A stretch of DNA of 64,000 nucleotides from Callorhinus ursinus (lineage: Eukaryota; Chordata; Mammalia; Carnivora; Otariidae), in the NCBI RefSeq assembly GCF_003265705.1, contig NW_020312817.1, positions 49,047,172 to 49,111,171 of the forward strand, given 5' to 3'. Positions within the stretch are counted from its first letter, which is position 1. Every line of letters begins with the position of its first letter. Under the pieces are notes generated by a model, which saw only the letters and a list, made by a program, of their open reading frames with translations, was not told the origin of the DNA and ran no database searches. Both the position numbers and the translations under genes were made by a program. Of this stretch, positions 33,791 to 43,304 are shown in pieces.

Positions 33791-34714
33791 AATATACATT
33801 AGGGAGTCAACCTCATCTTGTCCTTGCTGGGTTCCAGAGCAACATGCAGTGAGTGAGAGTCCAGCCGACACTGTGACATCCAGGCAAGAGACTCTAAGGC
33901 AGCAGCTCTCAAACATTTGTGACTGTCACTTAGTCAGAGAAAGACACTCCAACAGACAAAGAACCATGAGGATAACACAAGCACATTTGGAGGGAATCAT
34001 ACAGACATTAACTTTAGCAATACTTTGACGTAAATGGAAATCATAACACATTGTAGGATTAACCAAACAACCCTCGGAAAAATAAATTAATACATTAAAA
34101 ATCAAGAATAGTTGCCATTCAATTACCATCCCAATAAATTCGGGATGCTGCTGATGATAAACAGATAACAAGCCATCTCTCTCTCTCTGGTCTTTGCAGC
34201 ATTATCGGGCATTGTGGAGTCACCAGGTAGACTGCTGAATTAGAATCCTCAGGAAATTCTAGTATAGTATTAATGTGAGTTTTTTGAGTACCAAATTTTA
34301 GTAACCCTCAGTAAAACACCTAGTAGTTATTAGTAAGCAACTTTAAAAGTCTATGGAATTGCCTGCCGTTTGCTTATAGAACTTGGGGGGTTTTGATTCA
34401 TTCCCTGCTCATCTAAAGGACCCTCAGGGCTTACCAGATAACTCAGAATCATATCTGAATATTACTGGTCTAGGAAATATGCAAGCCAGCCATTTCTCTA
34501 GCTCCCCTCTGTTCTGTCCTTTGATCCAGCGAGGAGCCAGCCTCACACTTGGACCACATTAGCTGTGGCTCCTGCTGGCCACCTTCACTGAGTTGTGTTA
34601 ATGTCATGTTCTTGGCTAGAACTGTTTCAAGAAACAACGAAATAAAATCCACTTCTGCATTTGCTATAAAAGTCACTGTGAATATTATCAATGTTTTTAA
34701 TATGTAATTTGTTA
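33791..34714. other. Unique AT-rich intergenic sequence
   Basis: No gene was recognised. A possible hAT-type fragment begins AGCAGCTCTCAAACATTTGTG near 33902, but I cannot follow it to its other end. Confidence 0.35.
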
Positions 34715-34870
34715 TAACTTTTATATAATCATGATGAGGATGATAGTTAATGTTTGAGATCACTATGTGCCCCTCACAAGTCTAAGGACTTAGCATGTTT
34801 TGCTTCATTGAGTCTTTGCATATCCCCAAGGAGGAAGGTACTAGCATTAATCCATTTATCCACAATGTCA
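34715..34870 (-). repeat. MIR-like fragment, antisense
   Basis: The plus strand AAGTCTAAGGACTTAGCATG, TTCATTGAGTCTTTGCATATCC and AAGGTACTAGCATTAATCC resemble the reverse complement of the MIR 3' half. Confidence 0.5.
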
Positions 34871-35370
34871 CACCATACGCCTTAATCTCTGCTTGAGAAT
34901 TTCTTTTGGAATTTACTGTCAGAAAAATTTTGACTCTATTGGAAAACTTGTATACTCACTCCTTCCTGATCAGGAATAGTGTAATATTTATTGCTTGCCT
35001 CTTATCCCTGGATTTCAGGAAATGTGCAAGAGAGTTTGGGTCTTGTACACCGGCTGATACCATCTTACCATTAGTACATTATTTCCACTTACTTTTCTGT
35101 ATACTGACTTTCTATTTCCATTTTATTTGCCTTGTTCTCCTTTCTACTAATTGCCTTGAACTTTTTGGAAACAAGAAAAGCAGAAATCAACCTAATTAAA
35201 CCAAAAATATACATATACTTTGAGTTTAACCTGAGAGCACTGGGAGGAATTGGTGAATGGAGATTGAGAACACAACTTGGGATGAGTTTGAAACCATTCC
35301 GAAAGCCAAATACCTTTTCCTAAACCTTCTAGGATACGGTTCATAATACTTTAAGAAAAATAGAGTTATT

Positions 35371-35571
35371 GGGGAGCCTGGGTGGCTCAGTCATTAAGCG
35401 TCGCCTTCGGCTCAGGTCATGATCCCGGGGTCCTGGGATCGAGCCCCGCATCGGGCTCCCTGCTCGGCGGGAAGCCTGCTTCTCCCTCTCCCATTCCCCC
35501 TGCTTGTGTTCCCTCTCTCTGTGTCTCTCTCTAATAAATAAATAAAATCTTTAAAAAAAGAAAGAAAAGAA
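35371..35571 (+). mobile_element. Can-SINE
   Basis: GGGGAGCCTGGGTGGCTCAG head, GGGATCGAGCCCCGC, CT-rich body, AATAAATAAATAAAATC tail. An 18-bp target duplication with one mismatch (AAGAAAAATAGAGTTATT versus AAGAAAAATGGAGTTATT) sits at 35353-35370 and 35572-35589. It closely matches the copy at 695. Confidence 0.95.
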
Positions 35572-35589
35572 AAGAAAAATGGAGTTATT

Positions 35590-36702
35590 AAATACCGTCC
35601 AGGGAAAGCCCTGAATAAAAAAAACCTTTTATCCAGGACATCAGAGGCCTTTAAAGAGAATGGGAACATCCTGCTATTACAGAAACCATGCTGGAAGCAG
35701 GTATCTTTGTCACTAAGCATCTGTTATGTGTCTCTTCCTATAATATGAATACATTATTAAAAGAACATATTTTATTTATAGAATAACTTGACTTTAAACA
35801 TGCATGTGTTGCAAGGGATCAGGGTAATGACCACACTCTGTTTTCTCTGGCAAATGAGCACAGCTGTCCATAAGAGTCACCATATGAGAAAAAAAAATTT
35901 TTTTTTAAATAATGCATTCAGAATAAACATGGCATACCACAACGCTTTCTTTTTATCTAGAAAGGGTTTGGTATTGCAGTTTGCCTCAAGCAAAGTGTCT
36001 AAAAATGCCAGCCGCTACTTTGACAGCTAAATGCCAGATATATTTCAGCAGCTATGACAACCATAGAAATATGTCCTTCTCCCCCTTAAGACTCTTAAAA
36101 TTCCTTGGGAGAAGATGGTTTCAAGTTTAATAATAAATGTAGACATTGTCCAGATTTCATCCAAAAAAATAAATTGAACACAAAATAATCAAGAGAGAAA
36201 GACATCAAAACCTGCTGCATTTCTTTTTCTGTCTCCAGTTAGATTTTCTCAGCTGGTTCATGCTGCAGTTCGGGGCAAACCTTCTAGAATTCTGGACATC
36301 AATTCTGTGATCACTTCAATCGCCCTAACCGTTCTGAGAAACAGTGCTCGCCGTCTGAATTTTGAATGCTCAGAATCTCTAGCCTGATTGGTGTTCCGAA
36401 GGAGTTCTGATTCTTCCCTTTGAAAGTTTATGCCTCAAATGATTAGTCTGATTTATCATGAATTTGCAATCATTTTTTTAAAACCTGATGTATTCAGTTT
36501 ACTTCCTCTTAAACCTCTGTGCTCAGAATGCTTGATTGGGAGTGTGCACCTGATTTAAAGAATTTCTTATGTAATGAGATACTCTTATCTCCCCCGCCCC
36601 CAAAGCAAGAACCACACTTACAGCCTTTGAATGAAGAGATGTCATCAATGTCTGCATCCAGGAAGAATGACCAAGGCTCTGTTCATTGCCCCCTTCCCTT
36701 TA
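35590..36702. other. Unique intergenic sequence
   Basis: No gene or repeat was recognised. The non-repetitive AT-rich stretch contains TGACAGCTAA at about 36019 and several TAAT-type sites; see the finding on candidate regulatory DNA. Confidence 0.4.
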
Positions 36703-36850
36703 GACCAGCACTTCTCAACTGTAATGTACATATGAATACGTACATTGTGCATATGAATGTGTAATGTGCCAGAAGCGGAGCTGAAATCAGCGATCCTAAC
36801 AAGCTCCCAGTGGATGCTGGTGGTGGAGTAGCCAGGAGCTGCGGGGTCTG
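36703..36850 (+). repeat. MER5-like element
   Basis: AGCACTTCTCAACTGTAATGT, GATCCTAACAAGCTCCCAG and GATGCTGGTGGTGGAGTAG follow MER5A in order, with an expansion of ATATGAATGTG-like repeats near the start. Confidence 0.65.
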
Positions 36851-36854
36851 GAGC

Positions 36855-37155
36855 GGAGTGCCACAGATGTCATTGTAAGTGTTCCAGTAGCCACATTAAA
36901 AAATTAAAAAGGAACAAGCGGAAATAATTTAACTTTATCTTACTTAACCCAACATATCCAAAAATTATCAGTTCAACAGGCAATCAATACAAAATTTACT
37001 GAGATATTTTGCATTCTTTTTTTCATACTAAGTCTTAAAGATCAGGTATGCATTTTACATGTATGGCACATCTCCAGTGACACTCGCCACATTCCCAGTG
37101 TTCAGTGGCCATGCTGGACGAGTGGCTGCTACATGAAACAGCACATTCCTCCAGA
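36855..37155 (+). repeat. Old hAT-type DNA transposon fragment
   Basis: CCAGTAGCCACATTAAAAAA, AACCCAACATATCCAAAAATT, TTTTTTTCATACTAAGTC and GTGGCTGCTACATGAAACAG follow a common non-autonomous Charlie-group element whose ends read 'TAGCCACAT'. I do not assert the exact name. Confidence 0.55.
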
Positions 37156-37439
37156 AAACCGCACTCTCCCAGGAGGGATTCTGTTCAGTAGCTCTTGAGT
37201 GTTATGACTGGTGGGTGTCGGGCTGGGAGACCACGCCAGATACATCATCTGGGCTGAGAATGGCAGTTCTAATTTGGAGGATGAATTTATTCAAAACCAG
37301 TAGAGCCTCCCTGGGTGTTAAGAGCCTCTTATGTTCAGGGCACAGATAATCCTTGGCTGTCTTCTGGGTCTTGGCGCTTCCTGGTTGCAAGTTAAAAGAG
37401 GCCCAGAGTGAAAGATGGGGAGCACTAAGTTGTGTGAGA

Positions 37440-37720
37440 TGGAAATCATTAAAGCCGTGTGTGAGCAGGTGCCAGGTACCACAGGCCCTACAATCCTCAC
37501 TTAGGAGATCTGAGGTTTATCCTAAGAGCATTGGGGAACCATTGGAAGATTTTAAACAGAGAAACAGGGTATGATCAGGCTTTCATTTTAGAAAGATCTT
37601 TTAGCAATAACGGGAAAATTTTCTGGAGGAAGACAAGATTAATGGCAAGGAACGTAGTCAGGAAAGTTCTTCAGAAATCCAGGCAAAAGATGTCAGGAAG
37701 TTAGGAAGTTAGGAAACTAG
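37440..37720 (+). repeat. Ancient dispersed repeat, same family as 30.8 kb
   Basis: AGGTTTATCCTAAGAGCATTGGGGAACCATTGGAAG (in pieces) and ATGATCAGGCTTTCATTTTAGAAAGATC match the middle of the unnamed family also seen at 30.8-31.8 and 52.4-53.0 kb. Confidence 0.5.
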
Positions 37721-38089
37721 TTCTGTGGTTAGAGGGGAAAAAGAGTAAAAAGGATTTTATTGATAGGTCTTGATGGTAGAGAGTAGATTTTTTTAAAAAA
37801 GGATGAGAGAGAAGAATCCTGGAGGATGGGTGAATCAGGCAGGGCCCCAGGAGGAAACTGCACCCTTGAGTCAGGAGAACTGGGGGAGGACAATCAGGGC
37901 ATTGTTTACAGAAGTACGGGGGCGGGGGCCACCCCTGGCCCTGAAGACACAAGAGAAGGGAGCATTGACTGGACCCAGAAGGAGAGGTTGGCGGACAAGG
38001 GCTACAAGAGAGGAGCGGTGACCTGGTGGAAACAGGTGGAACCACACAGCCAGGCAGACATAAGCCAGCAAAGCCAGGCTGTACTGGAA

Positions 38090-38250
38090 GTTAGGTGTAC
38101 TTTACATTTCTGGAGAAACTGCCAAACTGCTGTTTCATCGGTTCCCGAAAGGTCTCTCTATATACTCCCCACCAAGAGTACAGAAGAATTTCTGTTTCTT
38201 ACTTCTTATAAACAATGATTTTATCCATCTTTTTAAAAATTGTTGCCTAT
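38090..38250 (-). repeat. Old LINE-1 fragment, antisense
   Basis: The plus strand TCTGGAGAAACTGCCAAACTG and the following text match the antisense L1 ORF2 C-terminal DNA. Confidence 0.5.
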
Positions 38251-38254
38251 TGTA

Positions 38255-38600
38255 ATGGTTAATTTTATGTGTTAACTTGGCTAGGCCATGGTACTCAGAC
38301 ATGGTCAAACACCAGTCTAGATGTTGCTCTGAATGTATTTTTTAGATGAAATTGACACTGAAATCAGTGGAGTTTCAGTAAAGCAGATTACCTTCAATAA
38401 TGTGAAGACTTCTAATCAGTCAGAGACCTTAGCAGAAAAAGACTGAGATCTCCCAAAAAAGAGGGAATTCTGCCTCCAGACAGCCTTCGGACCTGAGCAC
38501 AGCCTTAGCTCTCTGGGTCTCCGGCCTGCCCACAGGCCCTGCGGGCTCCCACTGGCCAGCCTCCACATATCGCAAGAGCCAGTCCCAGAAAGTAAATCTA

Positions 38601-38648
<48 letters not shown>

Positions 38649-38658
38649 NNNNNNNNNN

Positions 38659-38710
<52 letters not shown>

Positions 38711-38755
38711 GCCTATTGGTTCTGTTTCTCTGGAGAACCCTAATTACACCAATTT
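38255..38755 (+). repeat. ERVL-type (MLT2-like) LTR, copy 1
   Basis: TGGTTAATTTTATGTGTTAAC, GGCCATGGTACTCAGAC, ACACCAGTCTAGATG, then a microsatellite and CTATTGGTTCTGTTTCTCTGG, AGAACCCTAATTACACC. The same order occurs at 53440-53860. The family name is from memory and tentative. A CA repeat and an assembly gap fall in its 3' part. Confidence 0.6.
38602..38708. repeat. (CA)n microsatellite with assembly gap
   Basis: Pure CA on both sides of ten N at 38649-38658 (47 bp left, 50 bp right). The true repeat length is unknown. The ten-N size is likely a fixed placeholder, not a measured distance. Confidence 0.95.
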
Positions 38756-39640
38756 AGCCAGAAATTATATATCTCAGCTTAGTGTCAATTTGCAATTTTC
38801 TGATTATTAGCGAAGTTCACAACTGTTTGTAGTGGGTTTTGTTTTTTTTACCATTTTCATTCCTTTTTCTGTACTTTTCTATTGAGCATTTTGATGTTTT
38901 CTTGTAGAAGCTCTTTATATATTCATATGTTGATTTGTATCTTTCTTTTTTTTATTATCATGTTCAGTTAGCCACTGTATAGAACATAATTAGTCCTTGA
39001 TGCATCTTTCTTTTGTAAGTTGTGATATTTCTCACCATCTGCGCTCTGTCACTGATGTGATGAACTCTGTTGCCTCTAAGCTCCAGAGTCTATGGGGAAG
39101 AATGGTTCTTACCTCTCTATATCATCCATGCCCAAGACCATTCAGAGTTGCACTTTTCTCTAGGCTGGTTTCTCCATCATTCGATTATATCTACCTTCTT
39201 TCTTCTAAAAATGCTCAAAGTTTACAATTTATAGTGCTTTTGCGGATGCATTTCTTATACTTTTTCTGACATTTCAATAGGATTTGGGGAAGGCAGGGAG
39301 ATAAAAGTGAGTGCCCAGCTGACCATATTGAACCAAAAACTGAGGGAATCGCTTCACAATAAGAGCAGGCTGAGAGTTTTCAAAGTCTCTAGGACTCAGC
39401 TGCTTATATATTTTAAATCCATTCAAATAACAGAACCCAAAACCATACAATTATCCTTAACTTGCCATGAGGAAGGAACAAAACAGTAGCATGCTTTTTT
39501 TTTTTTAAACTGCCAATAAGAGCCTAACAAGTGTGATACTATACAAAGAGAACTACAAGAATATGCCTTTGGAAACCCAAAAGTTTACCACAGAGAGGTG
39601 GTGATAGAGTCACTGGGGGAGTTAAAGTAAGATACAATTA
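38756..39640. other. Mixed old LINE antisense and unique sequence
   Basis: 38790-38945 resembles antisense L1 (TTCTATTGAGCATTTTGATG). 38948-38996 (TTATTATCATGTTCAGTTAG) resembles a tiny antisense carnivore L1 tail. The rest has no recognised feature. Confidence 0.4.
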
Positions 39641-39658
39641 GGACTAATTTTTTTCTTG

Positions 39659-39851
39659 GGCGCCTGGGTGGCTCAGTTGGTTAAGCGACTGCCTTCGGCT
39701 CAGGTCATGATCCTGGAGTCCCGGGATCGAGTCCCGCATCGGGCTCCCTGCTCAGCGGGGAGTCTGCTTCTCCCTCTGACCCTCTTCCCTCTCGTGCTGT
39801 CTCTCACTCTCTCTTTCTCAAATAAATAAATAAAATCTTTAAAAAAAAAAA
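39659..39851 (+). mobile_element. Can-SINE
   Basis: GGCGCCTGGGTGGCTCAGTTGG head, GGGATCGAGTCCCGC, CT-rich body and AAATAAATAAATAAAATC tail. The target duplication is GACTAATTTTTTTCTTG (39642-39658) and the same with one T fewer (39852-39867). Confidence 0.95.
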
Positions 39852-39867
39852 GACTAATTTTTTCTTG

Positions 39868-40359
39868 TGGTTTTCATGAAACAAAAAAAGCTACATTTTA
39901 CTGAGGAAAATACTACTTTTTACATTATATGTAATTTGCAATCAAGAAGTCAACATGCATGACCTCAGAACTCCCTCTCTGAACAACATAGAACAATTGG
40001 GGAAAACCATTTACAGACACTGAGAGACAAACAGCAGCACAGGCCAAACCCTGCCCGTACTGAGGAAAACAGCATTTATGGGTGAGAGTGGATACAGGCA
40101 TAAGATTTGTCTCTTGAGTTAGAAACAGATAGCCATTTCTACTTCTAACTGCTAACAAACCCAGTATATAACAGAATTCTAGCATGGCCTGTCTCCCATC
40201 CCAAACCAGTAGCTCCCCTCCATTTTTCTTAAGGGAAATCTTGGGGGAGCTGCTAGGCATATTGCCCCTGCTCTCCTCTGACAAAGAGATAGGTACATGA
40301 CCCAAGTTGGCCCCAGGAATGACCACGCATTTTGCAGTGCAAAATGAAAATGCACAAAT
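39868..40359. other. Unique intergenic sequence
   Basis: No gene or repeat was recognised before the old LINE-1 begins. The 133-residue minus-strand frame at 39925-40326 has no family features. Confidence 0.4.
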
Positions 40360-40481
40360 ACAAGCCTAATATACAAAACTCAATCACTTTCCTATATACC
40401 AGCAATGAACAAGTGAAATTTGACATTAAAAAAAAAACCCCATTCACATTAGCATCCCCCCAAATTAAATACTTACATACA
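40360..40481 (+). repeat. Old LINE-1, part before the younger insertion
   Basis: ATATACAAAACTCAATCAC, CTATATACCAGCAATGAAC, AATTAAATACTTACATAC correspond to L1 ORF2 just after the reverse-transcriptase core. The element continues at 47581 after the younger L1. Many substitutions and indels indicate an old eutherian-era copy. It is 5' truncated. Confidence 0.85.
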
Positions 40482-42333
40482 GGGGGCGGTGCAAGATGGT
40501 GGAGGAGTAGGAGACCTGGATTTCGTCTGGTCTCAGGAATTCAGCTGAATAGGGATCAAACCATTCTGAACACCTACGAACTCAACAGGAGATCAAAGAG
40601 GAGAGTAGCAACAACTCTCTGAACAGAGAAGCGACCACTTACTGGAAGGTAGGACGTGCGGAGAAGTGAATCCGAGGCGATATTCGGGAGGAAAGACAGT
40701 GGGGGAGGGGGCCTCCGTCCGCCGCTTCTGGCAAGTGATAGAGCCGCGGAGCACAAAATCGGACCTTTTAGAAGTCGGCTCCGCTGAGGGACGTCGCTGC
40801 AGTGGCTAAGCGGGGGGTGGAACCCTCGTGGGACAGTGTGGTGTCGGGACCCTTGGGGTCACAGAAAGACCGGGGGTGCCTGAGTGCGGCAGAGCTCCCA
40901 GGTATCGGAGCGGGGAAGCCGGCTGCAGAGACGGAGTCGAGGTGCGGGCTCTCAGCTCGGGGTTTCCATAAACTGTGATCCGCGGCCCAGTCGGGCCACT
41001 GCTCCTCCAGCAGGGACCCAACAAGCAGCAGAGCCGGGGAGACTCCCCTCCCTCCCCCGGGGAGGAGCAGCGCAGGAGCGCACCTCAGGGATCTGCTGGG
41101 TTTGGAGACTCCACACGGGGTCGGGTGCCAGAGATAGAAACGCTCGGTCACAGGCCGGGTGAGCACGGAGTGCGGCCAGAGACCGGGGAGACGGGAGTGA
41201 CTGACTGCTTTTCTCTGGGGGTGCACTGAGGAGCGGGGCCCCAAGTTCTCGGCTCCTCCGGACGGAGATTGGGAGGCCGCCATTTTCACTCTCGTCCTCC
41301 AAAGCTGTACAGAAAGCTTGCAGGGAACAAAAGCTCCAGAGAGCAAACCCGAGCAGATTGCTTAGCCGGGACTGACAAGGGCGGGGCGATTCCACCTCCG
41401 ACAAAGACATTTGGGAACCATGGCAACAGGCCCCTCCCCCAGAAGATCAGCACGAACAGCCAGCCAAGACCAAGTTTACCGATCAATGAGAACAGGAGAA
41501 CTCCAGAGCTAGGGGAATACTGCACATAGAATTCATGGCTTTTTTACCATGATTCATTAGTCTTTCAAAGTTAAATTTTTTTAACTGTTTTTTTAACAGT
41601 TTTTTTTTAATTTTTCTTTTTCCCGTTTCCAACCAACATCTTATCAATCCCTTTTTTTAAAAAAACATTTTTATTTTTCATTTTTAGAGTCATATTCTAC
41701 CCCTTCATAGAAGTTACCTTTATTTTTGGCATATATATATAAGTTGTTCTCTCTTTAAAATTTTGAGATACAGTTTCTTCTAACATATCAAAATATACCC
41801 TAAATCTCTACTGTATGGTTTTTTCCAGTCTCCTGCCTGATCACATTCTCTCCCCTTTTTTTTCTTTCTTTCTTTCCTTTTTTTTTAATCCTCTTCTTTA
41901 TTTTTTCAAACACCTTCTGATCAATTCCTTTTTTAAAATTTTTTATAATTTTCATTTTTACAGTAATATTCCATACCTTCATTGTATCAACCCTTATTTT
42001 GCACATATATAAGTCTTTCTTTCTTTAAAATTTTAGGAGGCACTTTCCTCTAACAGACCAAAATACACCCAAAACCTAGTGTGTGGCACTGATCTATGCA
42101 CCAGCCTGATCATATTTAATCATATTCTGTTTTTTTGTTTTCTTTTGTTCTGTTTTTGTTTGTTTTTATCTTTTTCTTTTTTTTCTCTCTCTTTCTTTTT
42201 TCTTTCTATCCCTTTCTTTTCCCCTGGTTTCAGGTCTTTTCTGATTTGTTTAGAGTATATTTTCTGGGGACATTGTTAACCTGTTAGCATTTTGTTCTAT
42301 CATTCATCTATTCTCCTCTGGACAAAACGACAA
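40482..42333 (+). promoter_or_regulatory. LINE-1 5' UTR / internal promoter region
   Basis: The first kilobase is GC-rich and retains many CpG, starting GGGGGCGGTGCAAGATGG. The first bases contain a CAAGATGG motif that resembles a YY1 site, as in other L1 promoters. From about 41530 it becomes T-rich with long T runs. L1 promoters of this type are RNA polymerase II internal promoters. Activity here is inferred. Long minus-strand frames in the GC-rich part (40768-41346 and 40952-41410) are probably chance. Confidence 0.75.
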
Positions 42334-43223
42334 GATGAAAAAAATCACCTCAACAAAAAGAACAAGAGGTAGTACCGTCTGCCAGGGACCTACTCAATAC
42401 AGACATTAATGCGATGTCGGACCTAGAGTTCAGAATCATGATTTTAAAGATACTATCTGGGCTTGAAAAAACCATGGAAGTTATTAGAGACACCCTTCCC
42501 GGAGAAATAAAAGAACTAAAATCTAACCAAATCGAAATCAAAAAGGCTATTCATGAGGTGCAATCAAAAATGGGGGCACTAACTGCTAGGATAAATGAGG
42601 CAGAAGAGAGAATCAGCGATATAGAAGACCAAATGATGGAAAATAAAGAAGCTGAGAAAAAGAGAGATAAACAACTACTGGATCACGAGGGCAGAATTCG
42701 AGAGATAAGCGATACGATAAGACGAAACAATGTCAGAATAATTGGGATCCCAGAAGAAGAAGAAAGAGAGAGAGGGGCAGAAGGTATATTGGAGCAAATT
42801 ATAGCAGAGAACTTCCCTAATGTGGGGAAGGAAACAGGCATCAAAATCCAGGAGGCACAGAGAACCCCTCTCAAAATCAATAAAAATAGGTCAACACCCC
42901 GACATCTAATAGTAAAACTTACGAGTCTCAGAGACAAAGAGAAAATCTTGAAAGCAGCTCGGGAGAAGAGATATGTAACTTACAATGGTAGAAACACTGA
43001 ACTGGCAACAGACCTATCCACAGAGACCTGGCAGGCCAGAAAGGACTGGCATGATATCTTCAGAGCACTAAACGAGAAAAATATGCAGCCAAGAATACTA
43101 CATCCAGCTAGGCTGTCATTGAAGATAGAAGGAGAGATAAAAAGCTTCCAGGACAAACAAAAACTAAAGGAATCTGCACACACGAAACCAGCCCTCCAAG
43201 AAATATTGAAAGGGGTCCTCTAA
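42334..43223 (+). pseudogene. LINE-1 ORF1 (RNA-binding protein), 5'-end frameshift
   Basis: ORF1p is a trimeric RNA chaperone that coats L1 RNA in the cytoplasm. The main open frame, 42414-43223, gives 269 residues. It has a coiled-coil-like N-terminal half (heptads around residues 10-95), an RRM-like segment (NNVRIIGIPEEEERERG near 105-125) and a basic C-terminal domain (RHLIVKLTSLRDKEKILKAA) ending LQEILKGVL. An upstream ATG at 42334 opens the likely original N terminus in another frame (KKITSTKRTRGSTVCQGPTQ), which stops at 42406-42408. A loss of two bases before 42414 explains this. If translation starts at 42414, a protein lacking about 27 residues could still be made. Confidence 0.85.
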
Positions 43224-43304
43224 GCAAAGAGAGAGCCTAAAAGCAGCATAGACCAGAAAGGAACACAGATAATATATAGTAACAGTCACCTTACAGGCAA
43301 TACA

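Noticed and set aside
40768..41410. Long minus-strand frames (192 and 152 residues) in the L1 5' UTR
   Set aside because: The DNA is GC- and CpG-rich, so stops are rare. The peptides are low-complexity and match no family I know.
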